This document shows positions 53,230 through 64,000 of a stretch of DNA of 64,000 nt, piece after piece. The stretch is from assembly GCA_934271525.1 (NCBI GenBank), contig CAKQRL010000001.1, positions 62,001 through 126,000 on the forward strand, given 5' to 3'. Under the pieces are notes generated by a model. The model was not told the DNA's origin. It did not search any database and saw only the letters and a list, made by a program, of their open reading frames with translations. How positions within the stretch are numbered: position 1 is the stretch's first letter; the number at the start of each line of letters is the position of its first letter. Made by a program: the position numbers and the translations under genes. The stretch comes from an uncultured Rhodocyclaceae bacterium (GTDB taxonomy: Bacteria > Pseudomonadota > Gammaproteobacteria > Burkholderiales > Rhodocyclaceae).

Positions 53230-53248
53230 AAACGCAAAACGTGTTGAT

Positions 53249-53599
53249 ATGGCTGACAAAATAAAATTTACCATCGCGCTGTTGTTGTTGATTGCAGGCA
53301 TTGTGGCATTTCGCTGGATGACGGATGCCGCCATTGTTTTGCGCGTTTTGGCGGTAGTTGCAGGCGTTGTGTTGGCAGCGCTTGTGGCATGGCAAACCAC
53401 GCACGGCAAACGCTTTATGGTTTTTGTCAAAGAAGCCATTGTGGAAACGCGCAAAGTCGTTTGGCCAAGTCGCAAAGAAACCGTGCAAACCACGCTGGTT
53501 GTTTTTGGTTTTGTGGTGGTGATGGCATTTTTCCTTTATTTAACAGACAAAACCTTGGAGTGGGTGCTCTACGACTTGGTCTTGGGTTGGAGGCAATAA
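53249..53599 (+). CDS. secE: Preprotein translocase subunit SecE
   Basis: The 116-residue protein has three membrane segments; the last is preceded by [21 protein letters not shown], the conserved amphipathic helix of SecE. It stabilises SecY in the inner membrane. The three-helix form is the longer proteobacterial type. It starts 20 bases after tRNA-Trp and ends two bases before nusG. Confidence 0.95.
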   Translation: MADKIKFTIALLLLIAGIVAFRWMTDAAIVLRVLAVVAGVVLAALVAWQTTHGKRFMVFVKEAIVETRKVVWPSRKETVQTTLVVFGFVVVMAFFLYLTDKTLEWVLYDLVLGWRQ

Positions 53600-53601
53600 C
53601 A

Positions 53602-54123
53602 ATGCGCTGGTATGTGGTGCATGCCTATTCGGGTTTTGAAAAAAGCGTGATGCGCGCAATTACTGAGCGCGTGCAGCGCCTTGGAATGCAGGATAAATTC
53701 GGGCGTATTTTGGTGCCGGTTGAAGTGGTGGAAGAAATCCGCGCTGGGCAAAAATCAACCTCGGAGCGCAAATTTTTTCCGGGGTATGTTTTGGTGGAAA
53801 TGGAATTAAACGATGAAACTTGGTATTTGGTGAAAAACACACCGAAAGTAACCGGTTTTGTCGGCGGCTCGGGCAACAAGCCAACACCAATATCCGATGC
53901 CGAAGTGGAAAAAATTTTAAAACAAATGCAAGAAGACCGCCCGCGTCCCAAAATTATTTTTGAAGTGGGCGAAACTGTTCGGGTTAAAGAAGGGCCTTTC
54001 ACCGATTTTCACGGTTTGGTGGAAGATGTGAATTATGAAAAAAGCCGTCTTCGCGTATCTGTTACCATTTTTGGGCGCGCAACTCCTGTGGAGTTGGAGT
54101 TCAGCCAAGTGGAGAAAGCCTAA
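53602..54123 (+). CDS. nusG: Transcription termination/antitermination factor NusG
   Basis: From the ATG at 53602 the protein has 173 residues; a longer frame would run through secE. It begins [19 protein letters not shown], has [16 protein letters not shown], and ends with a KOW domain ([18 protein letters not shown]). NusG links RNA polymerase to Rho and to the ribosome. A single repeat unit follows it before rplK. Confidence 0.96.
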   Translation: MRWYVVHAYSGFEKSVMRAITERVQRLGMQDKFGRILVPVEVVEEIRAGQKSTSERKFFPGYVLVEMELNDETWYLVKNTPKVTGFVGGSGNKPTPISDAEVEKILKQMQEDRPRPKIIFEVGETVRVKEGPFTDFHGLVEDVNYEKSRLRVSVTIFGRATPVELEFSQVEKA

Positions 54124-54154
54124 AAAAATAAAAAAATTGTAGGTTTACCGTGGA
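54122..54154. repeat. ACCGTGGA repeat, single unit
   Basis: A-rich tract then TAGGTTTACCGTGGA, overlapping the nusG stop codon. It is the only repeat between nusG and rplK. Confidence 0.8.
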
Positions 54155-54270
54155 TTTTCACGTTTTTAAAAAGGTTTTATCCATCGCCTTTTAAAAGCAA
54201 AGATGGAAAAGAGGAGTGCGTTTGAGGTTTTAATCGCACGATTGCACTCACTGATAAGGAGTAAAAACAA

Positions 54271-54702
54271 ATGGCCAAAAAAATTGTTGGCTATATTAAA
54301 TTGCAAGTGCCGGCGGGCAAAGCCAACCCGTCTCCCCCGATTGGTCCAGCCTTGGGTCAGCGCGGTTTGAACATTATGGAATTTTGCAAAGCCTTTAATG
54401 CGCAAACGCAAAAAATGGAACCGGGCTTGCCGATTCCTGTGGTGATTACCGCCTTTGCGGATAAATCTTTCACCTTTGTGATGAAAACGCCGCCGGCAAC
54501 TATTTTGCTCAAAAAAGCAGCCAACATTCAAAAAGGTTCGCAAAAACCGAATCAAAATAAAGTCGGCACAGTCACCCGCAAGCAATTAGAAGAAATTGCG
54601 CAAACCAAAATGCCTGATTTAACCGCAGCAGGGTTGGACGCGGCGGTTCGCACCATTGCAGGTTCGGCGCGTTCTATGGGCTTGAACGTGGAAGGGGTAT
54701 AA
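54271..54702 (+). CDS. rplK: 50S ribosomal protein L11
   Basis: The 143-residue protein begins [30 protein letters not shown], the classic L11 N-terminus, and ends [13 protein letters not shown]11 forms the GTPase-associated centre with L10 and L12. AAGGAG is about eight bases before the ATG. It is separated from rplA by two bases. Confidence 0.97.
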   Translation: MAKKIVGYIKLQVPAGKANPSPPIGPALGQRGLNIMEFCKAFNAQTQKMEPGLPIPVVITAFADKSFTFVMKTPPATILLKKAANIQKGSQKPNQNKVGTVTRKQLEEIAQTKMPDLTAAGLDAAVRTIAGSARSMGLNVEGV

Positions 54703-54704
54703 AA

Positions 54705-55394
54705 ATGGCAAAGCTAACAAAAAAACAAAAAGCCTTGGCAGGTCAATTTGATCGCCAAAAATTCTACCCATTAAACGAAGCCTTGGCGTTAGTGAAAAAG
54801 TTGGCAAACGCCAAATTTGATGAATCGGTAGATGTTGCCGTGGTGTTGGGTGTGGATGCCCGCAAATCCGACCAAACTGTTCGTGGTTCGGTGGTAATGC
54901 CCGCGGGCACAGGCAAGTCTGTTCGCGTTGCCGTTTTTGCCCAAGGCGCCAAAGCCGAAGCTGCTCGCGCCGCAGGTGCCGATGTGGTTGGTTTTGAAGA
55001 TTTGGCATCTGATGTGAAAGCCGGCAAATTGGATTTTGATATTGTGATTGCCACTCCTGATGCCATGCGCGTGGTTGGGCAGTTGGGGCAAATTTTGGGG
55101 CCGCGTGGCTTGATGCCTAATCCCAAAGTCGGCACGGTAACCATGGATGTGGAAACCGCGGTCAAAAACGCCAAAGCTGGGCAAGTGCAATACCGCACGG
55201 ACAAAGCAGGTATTATTCACGCCACCATTGGTCGCGTCTCGTTTAGTGATGATGCCTTGTCGCAAAACTTCAAAGCCTTGTTGGATGCTTTAAACAAAGC
55301 CAAACCGGCAACATCCAAAGGGATTTATTTGAAGAAAATTAGCCTGACTTCCACGATGGGCCCCGGGTTGCGTGTGGATACCGCAAGTTTTTAA
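54705..55394 (+). CDS. rplA: 50S ribosomal protein L1
   Basis: The 229-residue protein has the L1 blocks [31 protein letters not shown] and [15 protein letters not shown]1 binds 23S rRNA at the L1 stalk and represses the rplKA mRNA. It ends just before a structured leader that precedes rplJ. Confidence 0.97.
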   Translation: MAKLTKKQKALAGQFDRQKFYPLNEALALVKKLANAKFDESVDVAVVLGVDARKSDQTVRGSVVMPAGTGKSVRVAVFAQGAKAEAARAAGADVVGFEDLASDVKAGKLDFDIVIATPDAMRVVGQLGQILGPRGLMPNPKVGTVTMDVETAVKNAKAGQVQYRTDKAGIIHATIGRVSFSDDALSQNFKALLDALNKAKPATSKGIYLKKISLTSTMGPGLRVDTASF

Positions 55395-55586
55395 AGAACT
55401 TTGGGCAAGGGTTTTTGATTTTCAAAAACCCTTATCGTCAAAGACCGCAGGCGCATTTGTTTTTCAAAATGCTTAAAAAAACTGCCTGCGCAGATGGTGT
55501 CCAAAAAGGATTTTCCCTTTGAGGTGCCATAAGGGTGGTGGGTTTTAAGCAACTCACTTTTTGTAAATGCAAATGGAGGATGACCG
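55395..55586 (+). promoter_or_regulatory. rplJL leader with L10-binding structure
   Basis: A hairpin at 55407-55418 with 55422-55433 has a 12-bp stem and three-base loop. Downstream, CGCAGGC (55446-55452) pairs with GCCTGCG (55484-55490), enclosing GCATTT/AAATGC. This layered fold matches the position and general shape of L10 leaders, which mediate autoregulation by L10-L12. GGAGG precedes rplJ. Confidence 0.6.
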
Positions 55587-56090
55587 ATGGGTCTTAATCT
55601 GAGCGACAAAAAAGCCGTGGTGGCGGCGGTGTCGGCACAGGTGGAAAAATCCCAAACGATGGTGTTGGCGGAATACCGCGGCATTGAAGTTGGTGATTTA
55701 ACGCTTTTGCGCAAAAAAGCGCGCGAAGCGGGGGTTTATCTGCATGTGGTTAAAAACACGCTCGTGCGCCGCGCGGTAGCCAACACGCCTTTTGCAAATT
55801 TAACCGACCAAATGACGGGACCTTTGATTTACGGCTTATCGGAAGATGCCGTGGCTGCCGCCAAGGTTTTGGTGGAATTTGCCAAGGGCAATGAAAAGCT
55901 CGTGGTGAAATCCGGTTCTTATACTGGTGAATTTTTGGATGCCGAAGGGGTCAAAGCCTTGGCAAGCATCCCCAGCCGCGAAGAATTGTTGGCAAAACTT
56001 TTGGGTGTGATGCAAGCGCCCGTTTCTGGTTTTGCAGGTGCCTTGGCGGCACTTGCCAAAAAGAAAGAAACCGAAGCGGCAGCGGCATAG
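55587..56090 (+). CDS. rplJ: 50S ribosomal protein L10
   Basis: The 167-residue protein begins [49 protein letters not shown] and the C-terminal Ala-rich helix that anchors L12 dimers are present. It also binds its own leader mRNA in other bacteria. GGAGG lies seven bases before the ATG. Confidence 0.97.
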   Translation: MGLNLSDKKAVVAAVSAQVEKSQTMVLAEYRGIEVGDLTLLRKKAREAGVYLHVVKNTLVRRAVANTPFANLTDQMTGPLIYGLSEDAVAAAKVLVEFAKGNEKLVVKSGSYTGEFLDAEGVKALASIPSREELLAKLLGVMQAPVSGFAGALAALAKKKETEAAAA

Positions 56091-56124
56091 TCGCCTTTTT
56101 CAAACAATATTGGAGTAAAACAAA

Positions 56125-56502
56125 ATGGCAATCAGCAAAGAAGAAATTTTGGAAGCCGTTGCGGGTATGACCGTGATGGAATTAAACGATTTGGTCAAAG
56201 CCTTTGAAGAAAAATTCGGTGTTTCTGCCGCTGCTTTGGCGGTGGCTGCTCCGGGTGCTGCCGCAGGTGGTGCGCCGGCTGCCGAAGAAAAAACCGAATT
56301 TACTGTGGTTTTGGCTGCTGTGGGTGATAAGAAGGTTGAAGTCATCAAAGTGGTCAGAGCCGCAACCGGTTTGGGCTTGAAAGAAGCCAAAGATTTGGTT
56401 GATGGCGCACCCAAGCCCGTTAAAGAAGGTTTGTCCAAAGCCGATGCAGACGCTTTGAAAAAACAATTAGAAGATGCTGGCGCCAAGGTGGAGTTGAAGT
56501 AA
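56125..56502 (+). CDS. rplL: 50S ribosomal protein L7/L12
   Basis: The 125-residue protein has an N-terminal dimerisation domain, an Ala/Gly-rich hinge near 38-52, and the C-terminal domain with [33 protein letters not shown]. Four or more copies form the ribosomal stalk that recruits GTPases. A 30-base gap separates it from rplJ. A repeat pair follows. Confidence 0.97.
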   Translation: MAISKEEILEAVAGMTVMELNDLVKAFEEKFGVSAAALAVAAPGAAAGGAPAAEEKTEFTVVLAAVGDKKVEVIKVVRAATGLGLKEAKDLVDGAPKPVKEGLSKADADALKKQLEDAGAKVELK

Positions 56503-56518
56503 AAACCTTGGGAAACCA

Positions 56519-56581
56519 AAAAAATTGTGTTGACCGTGGAAAAAAGCGTTTTTCCACGGTCGACTACATTTTTTTTTGAAA
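56519..56581. repeat. ACCGTGGA repeat, head-to-head pair between rplL and rpoB
   Basis: Cores at 56533-56540 and 56553-56560 face each other. The arms match except for the outer bases (TTGACC against GGTCGAC). It is placed where an attenuator separates ribosomal and polymerase genes in other bacteria. Confidence 0.9.
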
Positions 56582-56660
56582 AACGCACTCTTTTGGCTTT
56601 TTAAAAAGAACCCAAAAGCCTGCCTTTTTGTTCTTCTGACCTTTCTTTTTTGGAGTTTTT

Positions 56661-59600
56661 ATGTCTTACTCCTTCACCGAAAAAAAACGCATTCGCAAAA
56701 GTTTTGCCAAACGTGCGCGCGTCTTGGACGTGCCGTATTTGCTCTCCACACAGCTTGAATCTTTTAAGGCGTTTTTGCAACGCTATGAAAAACCCGAAGA
56801 GCGCAAAGTGCAAGGTTTGCAAGCGGCGTTTAAGGATATTTTTCCCATTATTTCTCATTCGGGTTTTGCTGAATTGCGTTTTGTTAGCTATACCTTGGGC
56901 GAACCCGTTTTTGACGTGGCGGAATGCCAAATGCGCGGTTTAACCTACGCCGCATCAATCCGCGCCCGCGTCCAGTTGGTGATTAAGGACAAAGACAATC
57001 CCGATACGATTAAAGAAATCCGCGAAAACGAAGTTTATATGGGCGAAATTCCGTTGATGACGGACAACGGCTCTTTTGTGATTAACGGCACAGAACGCGT
57101 GATTGTGTCGCAACTGCATCGCTCCCCGGGTGCATTTTTTGAGCACGATCGCGGCAAAACGCATTCTTCTGGCAAACTCTTATTTTCTGCCCGCATTATT
57201 CCTTACCGCGGTTCGTGGTTGGATATGGAATTTGACGCGAAGGATATTTTGTATTTTCGCGTTGACCGCAAACGCAAAATGCCGATTACCACACTTTTGC
57301 GCGCGCTCGGCATGCAAACACAAGAAATTTTGAAAAACTTTTTTGAGTTTGATGATTTTTATTTTGCCATGGATGGCAACATTGAAATGAGCGTTCAGCC
57401 GCAACGCCTGCGCGGCGAAGTGGCGCATTTTGATTTTAAAGATGCAAAAGGCAAAGTCATTATTCCCAAGGATAAACGTATTACTGCCAAACACATTCGC
57501 GATTTGGAAGCCGCGGGTGTCAAACGCATTGCCGTGCCGCCGGAATTTTTGTTGGGGCGCGTGTTGGCAGACGATTTGGTAACATCGGATGGCGAGGTGA
57601 TTGCCTACGCCAATGAAGAAATCGGTGAGTCCTTGATAGAACGCATCAAAGAAGTAAACGCCGAAGATTTTGTGATTTCCCACCTCCAAACCTTATTCAT
57701 CAACGATTTGGATCGCGGCCCTTTTATTGCCAACACCTTGCGCTCGGACGACACCAACACGCAACAAAACGCCAAAATTGCCATTTACCGCAATATGCGC
57801 CCGGGCGAGCCGCCAACCGAAGAAGCGGTGGAAATGTTATTTCACAGCTTATTCTTTTCCGATGAACGCTATGATTTGTCGGCGGTTGGGCGTATGAAAT
57901 TCAATCGGCGTTTAAATCGCAGTTTGGATAAAGATTACAAAGTCTCAATCAAAGCGCTCAATTCTCGTTCTGAAGCATCGCTTAAAAAACTAGAAAAACG
58001 CACGGGTTTGTCAATGGATGAAATCCAAAAACTCGTGGAAGGTTTGCGCTACGGCGCACGCGCCGTGGGGGAAAATTTGAGTTTGGAAGAGGCGAACGCG
58101 CTTTCTGAAAAATTCAAAACCGAAGGCGCAACAGTGGAAGTCTTGCCACAAATGACCTTATCACCCAAAGATATTATTGACGTGGTGAAAATTTTGGTGG
58201 ATTTAAGAAACGGCAAAGGCGCTATTGATGATATTGACCATTTGGGCAACCGCCGCGTGCGCTCCGTTGGCGAATTGGCAGAAAATCATTTCCGCTCGGG
58301 GTTGGTTCGCGTTGAGCGCGCGGTAAAAGAGCGTTTGAGCCAAGCGGAATCAGAAAATTTAATGCCGCACGATTTGATCAACGCCAAACCAATTAGCGCG
58401 GCGGTTAAAGAATTTTTTGGTTCTAGCCAACTTTCGCAATTTATGGATCAAACCAATCCGTTGTCGGAAATTACGCACAAACGCCGCGTGTCCGCCTTGG
58501 GCCCCGGTGGTTTAACGCGTGAGCGCGCGGGTTTTGAAGTCAGAGACGTGCATCCTACGCATTACGGGCGCGTGTGCCCGATTGAAACGCCCGAAGGTCC
58601 CAATATTGGCTTGATCAATTCCTTGGCACTTTATGCGCGTGTGAATGATTACGGTTTTATTGAAACGCCCTACCGCAAGGTTGTGGATTGCCAAGTAACC
58701 AACGATATTGAATATTTGTCCGCCATTGAGGAAGGCAAATACATTATTGCCCAAGCCAATGCGCCTTTGGATGAAAAAGGCAAACTGCGTGAAGGCTTGG
58801 TGACTTGCCGCGAAAATGGTGAGACCATTTTGGCAGAAGCCACAAAGGTTAACTATATGGACGTGGCGCCCGGGCAAATTGTGTCGGTTGCGGCTTCTTT
58901 GATTCCATTTTTGGAACACGATGACGCGAACCGCGCTTTGATGGGCGCCAACATGCAGCGCCAAGCGGTGCCGTGTTTGCATCCGGAAAAACCTTTGGTT
59001 GGCACAGGCATTGAACGCACCGTTGCGGAAGACTCTGGCACCGTTGTTTTGGCGCGCCGCGGCGGCATTGTGGATTATGTAGACGCTTCCCGCGTGGTTG
59101 TGCGTGTGAATAATGACGAAACCGAAGCGGGCAAGGTGAATGTGGATATTTATAACTTGGTGAAATACACGCATTCCAACCAAAGCACGAATATCAACCA
59201 ACGCCCGATGGTGAAAGTGGGCGACAAAATCGCAAGAGGCGATGTGATTGCCGATGGTGCTTCCACCGACAAGGGCGAGTTGGCGTTGGGGCAAAATATG
59301 CTCATCGCCTTTATGCCGTGGCACGGCTACAACTATGAAGATTCCATTTTGGTCTCCGAGCGCGTTGTGGCAGATGATCGTTATACGTCTATTCACATTG
59401 AAGAAATCACTGTGGTTGCACGCGATACGAAGTTGGGACCAGAAGAAATTACGCGCGATATTGCTTCGTTGGGAGAAGCACAATTATCCCGCTTGGATGA
59501 ATCGGGCATTGTTTATATTGGCGCAGAAGTCAAAGCAGGCGATGTGTTGGTTGGCAAGGTCACGCCCAAAGGTGAAACACAATTAACGCCTGAGGAAAAA

Positions 59601-60962
59601 CTCTTGCGCGCCATTTTTGGCGAAAAGGCATCGGACGTGAAGGATACGTCTTTGCGCGTTAGGTCTGGCATTTCTGGCACTGTCATTGATGTGCAGGTTT
59701 TCACCCGCGAAGGCATTGAGCGCGATAAACGCGCCCAATCCATTATTGATGAACATTTGCGCCATTTTAAAAATGATTTGGCGGACCAAATGCGCATCAT
59801 TGAGCGCGATGCTTTTGACCGCTTAAAAACAATGCTCATCGGCAAAGTGGCAAATGGCGGCCCCAAGCGTTTAGCCAAGGGTAGCGTTATCACGGCGGAA
59901 TACTTGGAAAAATTAGACTCGCCGCACGCGTGGTTTGAAATTCGCTTGGCAGATGACGATTGGGCGCGGCAAATGGAAGAAATCCAAACCGCCTTAAAAC
60001 ACCAACGCGAAGATTTTGACAAAGCCTACAAAAACAAAGAGAAAAAATTAACCCAAGGCGATGAATTGCCGCCCGGTGTTCAAAAAATGGTGAAGGTTTA
60101 TGTTGCCGTCAAACGCCGCTTGCAACCGGGAGACAAAATGGCAGGTCGCCACGGCAACAAAGGCGTGGTGTCGCGCATTTTGCCGGTGGAAGATATGCCT
60201 TATATGGCAGACGGCACGCCTGTTGATATTGTTTTGAATCCATTGGGTGTGCCTTCTCGGATGAATGTTGGGCAGATTTTGGAAGTGCATTTGGGTTTGG
60301 CAGCCAAAGCTTTGGGTCAAAAAGTAGATGCGATGTTGCGCCGCAATGCCAATGTCAAAGAACTCAAAGAGTTTTTGAATCAAATTTATTCTGCTGGCGG
60401 CCATTCTGAAAATTTAAATGCGTTGACCGTGGATGAATTAAAAGAAATGGCTGAAAATTTGCGCGGTGGCATTCCTTTTGCCACGCCGGTTTTTGATGGT
60501 GCCAAAGATTCTGAAATCAAAGAAATGTTGCGCTTGGCAGATATGCCAGAATCGGGGCAAATGACCTTGTATGACGGCAGAACGGGCGACCCATTTGACC
60601 GTCCTGTGACGGTTGGCTATATGCACTATTTGAAACTGCACCATTTGGTGGATGACAAAATGCACGCACGTTCAACCGGTTCTTATTCGCTGGTTACGCA
60701 ACAACCTTTGGGCGGCAAGGCACAATTCGGCGGTCAGCGGTTTGGGGAAATGGAAGTGTGGGCGTTGGAAGCTTATGGTGCTTCTTATGTGTTGCAAGAA
60801 ATGCTCACCGTCAAATCGGACGACACCGAAGGTCGCCGCAAGGTTTATGAAAACATTGTCAAAGGCGAACACCGCATTGATGCTGGCATTCCGGAATCCT
60901 TTAATGTGTTGGTCAAAGAGATTCGTTCTCTTGCCATTGATATTGATATGGAACACCGCTAA
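56661..60962 (+). CDS. rpoB: DNA-directed RNA polymerase subunit beta
   Basis: The 1433-residue protein has the usual length and order of beta subunit blocks: an N-terminal [12 protein letters not shown], the rifampicin-pocket region [17 protein letters not shown] and [27 protein letters not shown], and the C-terminal [11 protein letters not shown] and [23 protein letters not shown]. It forms half of the active centre with beta'. GGAG eight bases before ATG is the ribosome site. One sequence at 60426-60433 matches the repeat core (LTVDEL), probably by chance. The residues around the rifampicin site are the sensitive type. Confidence 0.98.
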   Translation: MSYSFTEKKRIRKSFAKRARVLDVPYLLSTQLESFKAFLQRYEKPEERKVQGLQAAFKDIFPIISHSGFAELRFVSYTLGEPVFDVAECQMRGLTYAASIRARVQLVIKDKDNPDTIKEIRENEVYMGEIPLMTDNGSFVINGTERVIVSQLHRSPGAFFEHDRGKTHSSGKLLFSARIIPYRGSWLDMEFDAKDILYFRVDRKRKMPITTLLRALGMQTQEILKNFFEFDDFYFAMDGNIEMSVQPQRLRGEVAHFDFKDAKGKVIIPKDKRITAKHIRDLEAAGVKRIAVPPEFLLGRVLADDLVTSDGEVIAYANEEIGESLIERIKEVNAEDFVISHLQTLFINDLDRGPFIANTLRSDDTNTQQNAKIAIYRNMRPGEPPTEEAVEMLFHSLFFSDERYDLSAVGRMKFNRRLNRSLDKDYKVSIKALNSRSEASLKKLEKRTGLSMDEIQKLVEGLRYGARAVGENLSLEEANALSEKFKTEGATVEVLPQMTLSPKDIIDVVKILVDLRNGKGAIDDIDHLGNRRVRSVGELAENHFRSGLVRVERAVKERLSQAESENLMPHDLINAKPISAAVKEFFGSSQLSQFMDQTNPLSEITHKRRVSALGPGGLTRERAGFEVRDVHPTHYGRVCPIETPEGPNIGLINSLALYARVNDYGFIETPYRKVVDCQVTNDIEYLSAIEEGKYIIAQANAPLDEKGKLREGLVTCRENGETILAEATKVNYMDVAPGQIVSVAASLIPFLEHDDANRALMGANMQRQAVPCLHPEKPLVGTGIERTVAEDSGTVVLARRGGIVDYVDASRVVVRVNNDETEAGKVNVDIYNLVKYTHSNQSTNINQRPMVKVGDKIARGDVIADGASTDKGELALGQNMLIAFMPWHGYNYEDSILVSERVVADDRYTSIHIEEITVVARDTKLGPEEITRDIASLGEAQLSRLDESGIVYIGAEVKAGDVLVGKVTPKGETQLTPEEKLLRAIFGEKASDVKDTSLRVRSGISGTVIDVQVFTREGIERDKRAQSIIDEHLRHFKNDLADQMRIIERDAFDRLKTMLIGKVANGGPKRLAKGSVITAEYLEKLDSPHAWFEIRLADDDWARQMEEIQTALKHQREDFDKAYKNKEKKLTQGDELPPGVQKMVKVYVAVKRRLQPGDKMAGRHGNKGVVSRILPVEDMPYMADGTPVDIVLNPLGVPSRMNVGQILEVHLGLAAKALGQKVDAMLRRNANVKELKEFLNQIYSAGGHSENLNALTVDELKEMAENLRGGIPFATPVFDGAKDSEIKEMLRLADMPESGQMTLYDGRTGDPFDRPVTVGYMHYLKLHHLVDDKMHARSTGSYSLVTQQPLGGKAQFGGQRFGEMEVWALEAYGASYVLQEMLTVKSDDTEGRRKVYENIVKGEHRIDAGIPESFNVLVKEIRSLAIDIDMEHR

Positions 60963-60983
60963 AAAAACGCTTGGAGTTTTCTT

Positions 60984-63900
60984 ATGAATCTGACTGATTT
61001 ATTTAAACAAGTGATGGCAGAAGATGAATTTGATGCCATCTCCATCCGCTTGGCATCGCCCGAAAAAATTCGTTCGTGGTCTTTTGGCGAGGTGAAAAAG
61101 CCGGAAACCATCAACTACCGCACTTTTAAACCCGAGCGCGATGGCTTGTTTTGCGCCAAAATTTTTGGCCCCACCAAGGATTATGAATGCTTGTGCGGCA
61201 AATACAAACGTTTGAAACACCGTGGTGTAACTTGTGAAAAATGCGGCGTGGAAGTGACCTTGGCGCGCGTGCGCCGCGAACGAATGGGGCATATTGAATT
61301 GGCATCCCCCATTGCGCATATTTGGTTTTTAAAATCCTTGCCAAGCCGCTTGGGGTTGGTGTTGGATATGACTTTGCGCGATATTGAACGCGTGTTGTAT
61401 TTTGAAGCTTACGTGGTTACCGACCCGGGGATGGTGCCGGAACTTAAAACTTGCCAACTGTTGAGTGAAGAGCAGTATTTGGATTTGGTGGAAAAATACA
61501 CCAAGGAAGAATTCAAAGCGGTAATGGGGGCTGAGGGCATTCGCGAGCTTTTGCAACATATTGATTTGCCAGAAGAAGTAGAACGCTTAAAAGCCGAGTT
61601 GGAAGTGACGAAATCAGATGCCAAACGCAAAAAAAACACCAAACGCTTAAAGGTTTTGGAGGCTTTTCAGCGCTCAGGCATCAAACCCGAATGGATGATT
61701 TTGGAAGTTTTGCCCGTGTTGCCGCCCGAATTGCGTCCTTTGGTGCCGCTGGATGGCGGGCGTTTTGCCACCAGTGATTTGAACGATTTGTATCGCCGCG
61801 TGATTAACCGCAATAACCGCTTAAAACGCCTTTTGGAATTAAAAGCACCAGATTTGATTGTCAGAAATGAAAAACGAATGCTCCAAGAAGCAGTGGATTC
61901 TTTGTTGGATAACGGCAGACGCGGCAAAGCGATGACTGGTGCCAACAAGCGCCCATTAAAATCCTTGGCGGATATGATCAAAGGCAAAGGTGGGCGTTTC
62001 CGCCAAAACTTGTTGGGCAAACGCGTGGACTATTCTGGCCGTTCTGTGATTGTGGTGGGCCCGCAGTTGAAATTGCATCAATGCGGTTTACCTAAATTGA
62101 TGGCGTTGGAATTGTTTAAACCTTTTGTTTTCAATCGCTTGGAGGTGATGGGCTATGCTGCCACTTCCAAACACGCCAAAAAAATGGTGGATAACCAAGA
62201 CCCTGTGGTGTGGGATGTTTTGGAAGAAGTGATATCTGAACACCCCGTGATGCTCAACCGCGCGCCAACCTTGCACCGTTTGGGTATTCAGGCTTTTGAG
62301 CCGAAATTGATTGAAGGCAAAGCCATTCAACTGCACCCGCTTGTTTGCACGGCATTTAATGCGGACTTTGACGGCGACCAAATGGCGGTTCACGTGCCCT
62401 TGTCCATTGAGGCGCAAACGGAGACGCGCACGCTTATGTTGGCTTCCAACAATGTTTTGTCGCCTGCCAATGGTCAGCCGATTATTGTGCCATCCCAAGA
62501 CATTGTGTTGGGGCTTTATTACGCCACGCGTGAGCGCATCAATGCCAAAGGTGAAGGCATGTATTTTAGTGATGTGAAAGAGGTTGAGCGTGCCTTGGCG
62601 AATAAAACCGTTGATTTGCACGCCAAAATCACCGTGCGCATTGCGCAATATGAAAAAAATTTAGACGGCACCGTGGAAGAACATTTGAAGCGTTTTGAAA
62701 CCACGGCTGGCAGAGCATTGCTTTCCCGCATTTTGCCCAAAGGTTTGTCTTTTAAATTGATTGATAAACCCTTAAAGAAAAAGGAAATCTCCAAACTCAT
62801 TGATGAAGCCTTCCGCCGTTGTGGTTTAAAAGAAACCGTGATTTTTGCGGACAAACTCATGCAAAACGGCTACGCCTTGGCAACCAAAGGCGCAATTTCT
62901 TTTTGTTCGGACGATATTTTGGTTCCCAAACAAAAAACCAAAATCATTGAAAATGCCGAAAAAGAGTTGGAAGGCATCCAACGCCAATATTTTGATGGTT
63001 TGGTGACCGATGGCGAACGCTACAACAAAGTGGTCGACATTTGGGGCAAAGCGGGGGATGACATCGGCAAGGTGATGATGGAGGAATTGAGCAAGGAAAA
63101 GGTCAAAGACCGCTTAGGCAAAATGGTTGACCAAGAATCGTTCAACTCCATTTATATGATGGCGGACTCGGGTGCGCGTGGCTCGGCGGCACAAATTCGG
63201 CAGTTGGCGGGGATGCGCGGTTTGATGGCAAAACCCGATGGTTCCATTATTGAAACCCCCATTCGCACGAATTTTCGCGAAGGTTTGAATGTTTTGGAAT
63301 ATTTTATTGCCACACACGGCGCGCGCAAAGGTTTGTCGGATACGGCGCTTAAAACCGCGAACTCTGGTTATTTAACGCGCCGTTTGGTGGATGTGACCCA
63401 AGATTTGGTGATTACCGAAAACGATTGCGGCACCCAAAACGGCTTTGTGTTCAAAGCGCTTGTGGAAGGTGGCGAGGTTATTGAAAAATTGTGCGACCGT
63501 GTTTTAGGGCGCGTGACCGCCGAAGACGTGATTGACCCTGAAACGCACGAAACCGTGATTTTCGCTGGCGAATTGTTGGATGAAGACAAAGCCGAATTGA
63601 TTGAAAAACTTGGTGTAGACGAAGTCAAAGTGCGCACGCCCTTGACTTGCGAAACCCGCTATGGTTTGTGCGCCAAATGTTATGGGCGCGATTTGGGGCG
63701 CGGGAATATGGTGAATGTTGGCGAATCGGTTGGCGTCATTGCTGCGCAATCTATTGGCGAACCCGGAACACAATTAACCATGCGCACCTTCCATGTTGGT
63801 GGTGCCGCGGCTGTTGATGCCATTGCCGACAAAGCACAAAGCAAATCCGCAGGCACGGTTCGCTTGGAAGGTATGCGTTATGTTTCGCGTGGCGATGAAA

Positions 63901-64000
63901 AGGTGGTGATTTCCCGCTCGGGTGAAGTGGTCATTGTGGATGATCTCGGCAGAGAGCGCGAACGCCACAAAATTCCTTATGGCGCAACGCTTTTGGTGGA
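60984..64000 (+). CDS. rpoC: DNA-directed RNA polymerase subunit beta' (partial, 3' end outside window)
   Basis: The first 1005 codons are present. They include the N-terminal zinc site [19 protein letters not shown], the catalytic NADFDGDQ, the bridge-helix region and the second zinc cluster [15 protein letters not shown]. The chain is open at the edge; the complete protein should be about 1400 residues. GGAG lies nine bases before the ATG, 21 bases after rpoB. No anomaly is seen in the visible part. Confidence 0.98.
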   Translation, partial: MNLTDLFKQVMAEDEFDAISIRLASPEKIRSWSFGEVKKPETINYRTFKPERDGLFCAKIFGPTKDYECLCGKYKRLKHRGVTCEKCGVEVTLARVRRERMGHIELASPIAHIWFLKSLPSRLGLVLDMTLRDIERVLYFEAYVVTDPGMVPELKTCQLLSEEQYLDLVEKYTKEEFKAVMGAEGIRELLQHIDLPEEVERLKAELEVTKSDAKRKKNTKRLKVLEAFQRSGIKPEWMILEVLPVLPPELRPLVPLDGGRFATSDLNDLYRRVINRNNRLKRLLELKAPDLIVRNEKRMLQEAVDSLLDNGRRGKAMTGANKRPLKSLADMIKGKGGRFRQNLLGKRVDYSGRSVIVVGPQLKLHQCGLPKLMALELFKPFVFNRLEVMGYAATSKHAKKMVDNQDPVVWDVLEEVISEHPVMLNRAPTLHRLGIQAFEPKLIEGKAIQLHPLVCTAFNADFDGDQMAVHVPLSIEAQTETRTLMLASNNVLSPANGQPIIVPSQDIVLGLYYATRERINAKGEGMYFSDVKEVERALANKTVDLHAKITVRIAQYEKNLDGTVEEHLKRFETTAGRALLSRILPKGLSFKLIDKPLKKKEISKLIDEAFRRCGLKETVIFADKLMQNGYALATKGAISFCSDDILVPKQKTKIIENAEKELEGIQRQYFDGLVTDGERYNKVVDIWGKAGDDIGKVMMEELSKEKVKDRLGKMVDQESFNSIYMMADSGARGSAAQIRQLAGMRGLMAKPDGSIIETPIRTNFREGLNVLEYFIATHGARKGLSDTALKTANSGYLTRRLVDVTQDLVITENDCGTQNGFVFKALVEGGEVIEKLCDRVLGRVTAEDVIDPETHETVIFAGELLDEDKAELIEKLGVDEVKVRTPLTCETRYGLCAKCYGRDLGRGNMVNVGESVGVIAAQSIGEPGTQLTMRTFHVGGAAAVDAIADKAQSKSAGTVRLEGMRYVSRGDEKVVISRSGEVVIVDDLGRERERHKIPYGATLLV

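Noticed and set aside
60426..60433. ACCGTGGA core inside rpoB
   Set aside because: It lacks the A/T tract and encodes LTVDEL in a natural helix, so it is probably a chance match.
62661..62672. ACCGTGGAA inside rpoC
   Set aside because: It encodes GTVEEH in a plausible protein context with no A/T tract, so it was not counted as a repeat.

Overview
The window reads as one contiguous piece of a betaproteobacterial chromosome with an AT-leaning composition (A/T-ending codons dominate and intergenic DNA is rich in A and T runs). The assignment rests on gene content and order: trxA-rho; lolA-rsmB-DUF4390-ntrY-ntrX; coaE-zapD; phaR beside a short-chain reductase, with phaC elsewhere; hda followed by a HAD hydrolase; and tRNA-Tyr-Gly-Thr-tuf-tRNA-Trp-secE-nusG-rplKAJL-rpoBC. 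No species is named because the sequence alone does not fix it. There is no rRNA, insertion sequence, prophage or CRISPR array, and no gene-free stretch longer than about 200 bases.

Layout. 1-2.6 kb: minus-strand genes for a rhodanese (cut by the window edge), a BAX-inhibitor-like membrane protein, a Gph-like phosphatase and a truncated aldehyde-dehydrogenase-like protein. 2.7-4.3 kb: trxA-rho. 4.4-16.1 kb: mostly minus-strand housekeeping and envelope genes (prfC, an AsmA-like protein, hpnC, a GT41 glycosyltransferase, a YbaL-type antiporter, lpxH, two cyclophilins, a TPR protein), with aat on plus. 16.2-24 kb: mostly plus strand (cysS, hemW, trpB2, a SPOR protein, coaE, zapD, a NusG-II/Gx-transporter pair), with a DOMON-like gene on minus. 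24-27.7 kb, minus: an NnrS-like membrane protein, DUF2249, hemerythrin and phaC. 28.4-33.5 kb, plus: a phosphonate cluster (PEP mutase fused to a cytidylyltransferase domain, phosphonopyruvate decarboxylase, aminotransferase, nucleotidyltransferase, methyltransferase). 33.6-46.8 kb, minus: a patatin, rpiA, the lolA-rsmB-ntrYX run, a haem-motif diguanylate cyclase, glnB, nadE, ppa and a reductase. 46.9-64 kb, plus: phaR, hda, a HAD hydrolase, a K+ channel, rfaE2, then the tRNA/tuf/ribosomal protein/RNA polymerase region, ending inside rpoC.

The most striking feature is a dispersed oriented repeat with core ACCGTGGA (reverse complement TCCACGGT), about 50 cores counted by eye in 64 kb. The unit is the core plus an A/T tract on a fixed side. 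Units occur singly, including inside reading frames, tail-to-tail around a shared A/T centre (about 13 times, mostly between genes), or head-to-head (four times). This combination of intragenic single sites and intergenic inverted pairs resembles the DNA uptake sequences of Neisseriaceae and Pasteurellaceae, but no such function is shown here.

The second notable system is the phosphonate cluster. Its genes would convert PEP to phosphonopyruvate, phosphonoacetaldehyde and 2-aminoethylphosphonate, activate it as a CMP derivative, and perhaps methylate it. The methyltransferase carries an uninterrupted ten-G tract in its SAM-binding motif, a classic slippage site, suggesting phase-variable decoration of a lipid or glycan. 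Other oddities are an NAD synthetase whose glutaminase domain has lost its catalytic segment, an NtrX without Walker A or GAFTGA motifs, and a tuf gene whose first third has different codon use.
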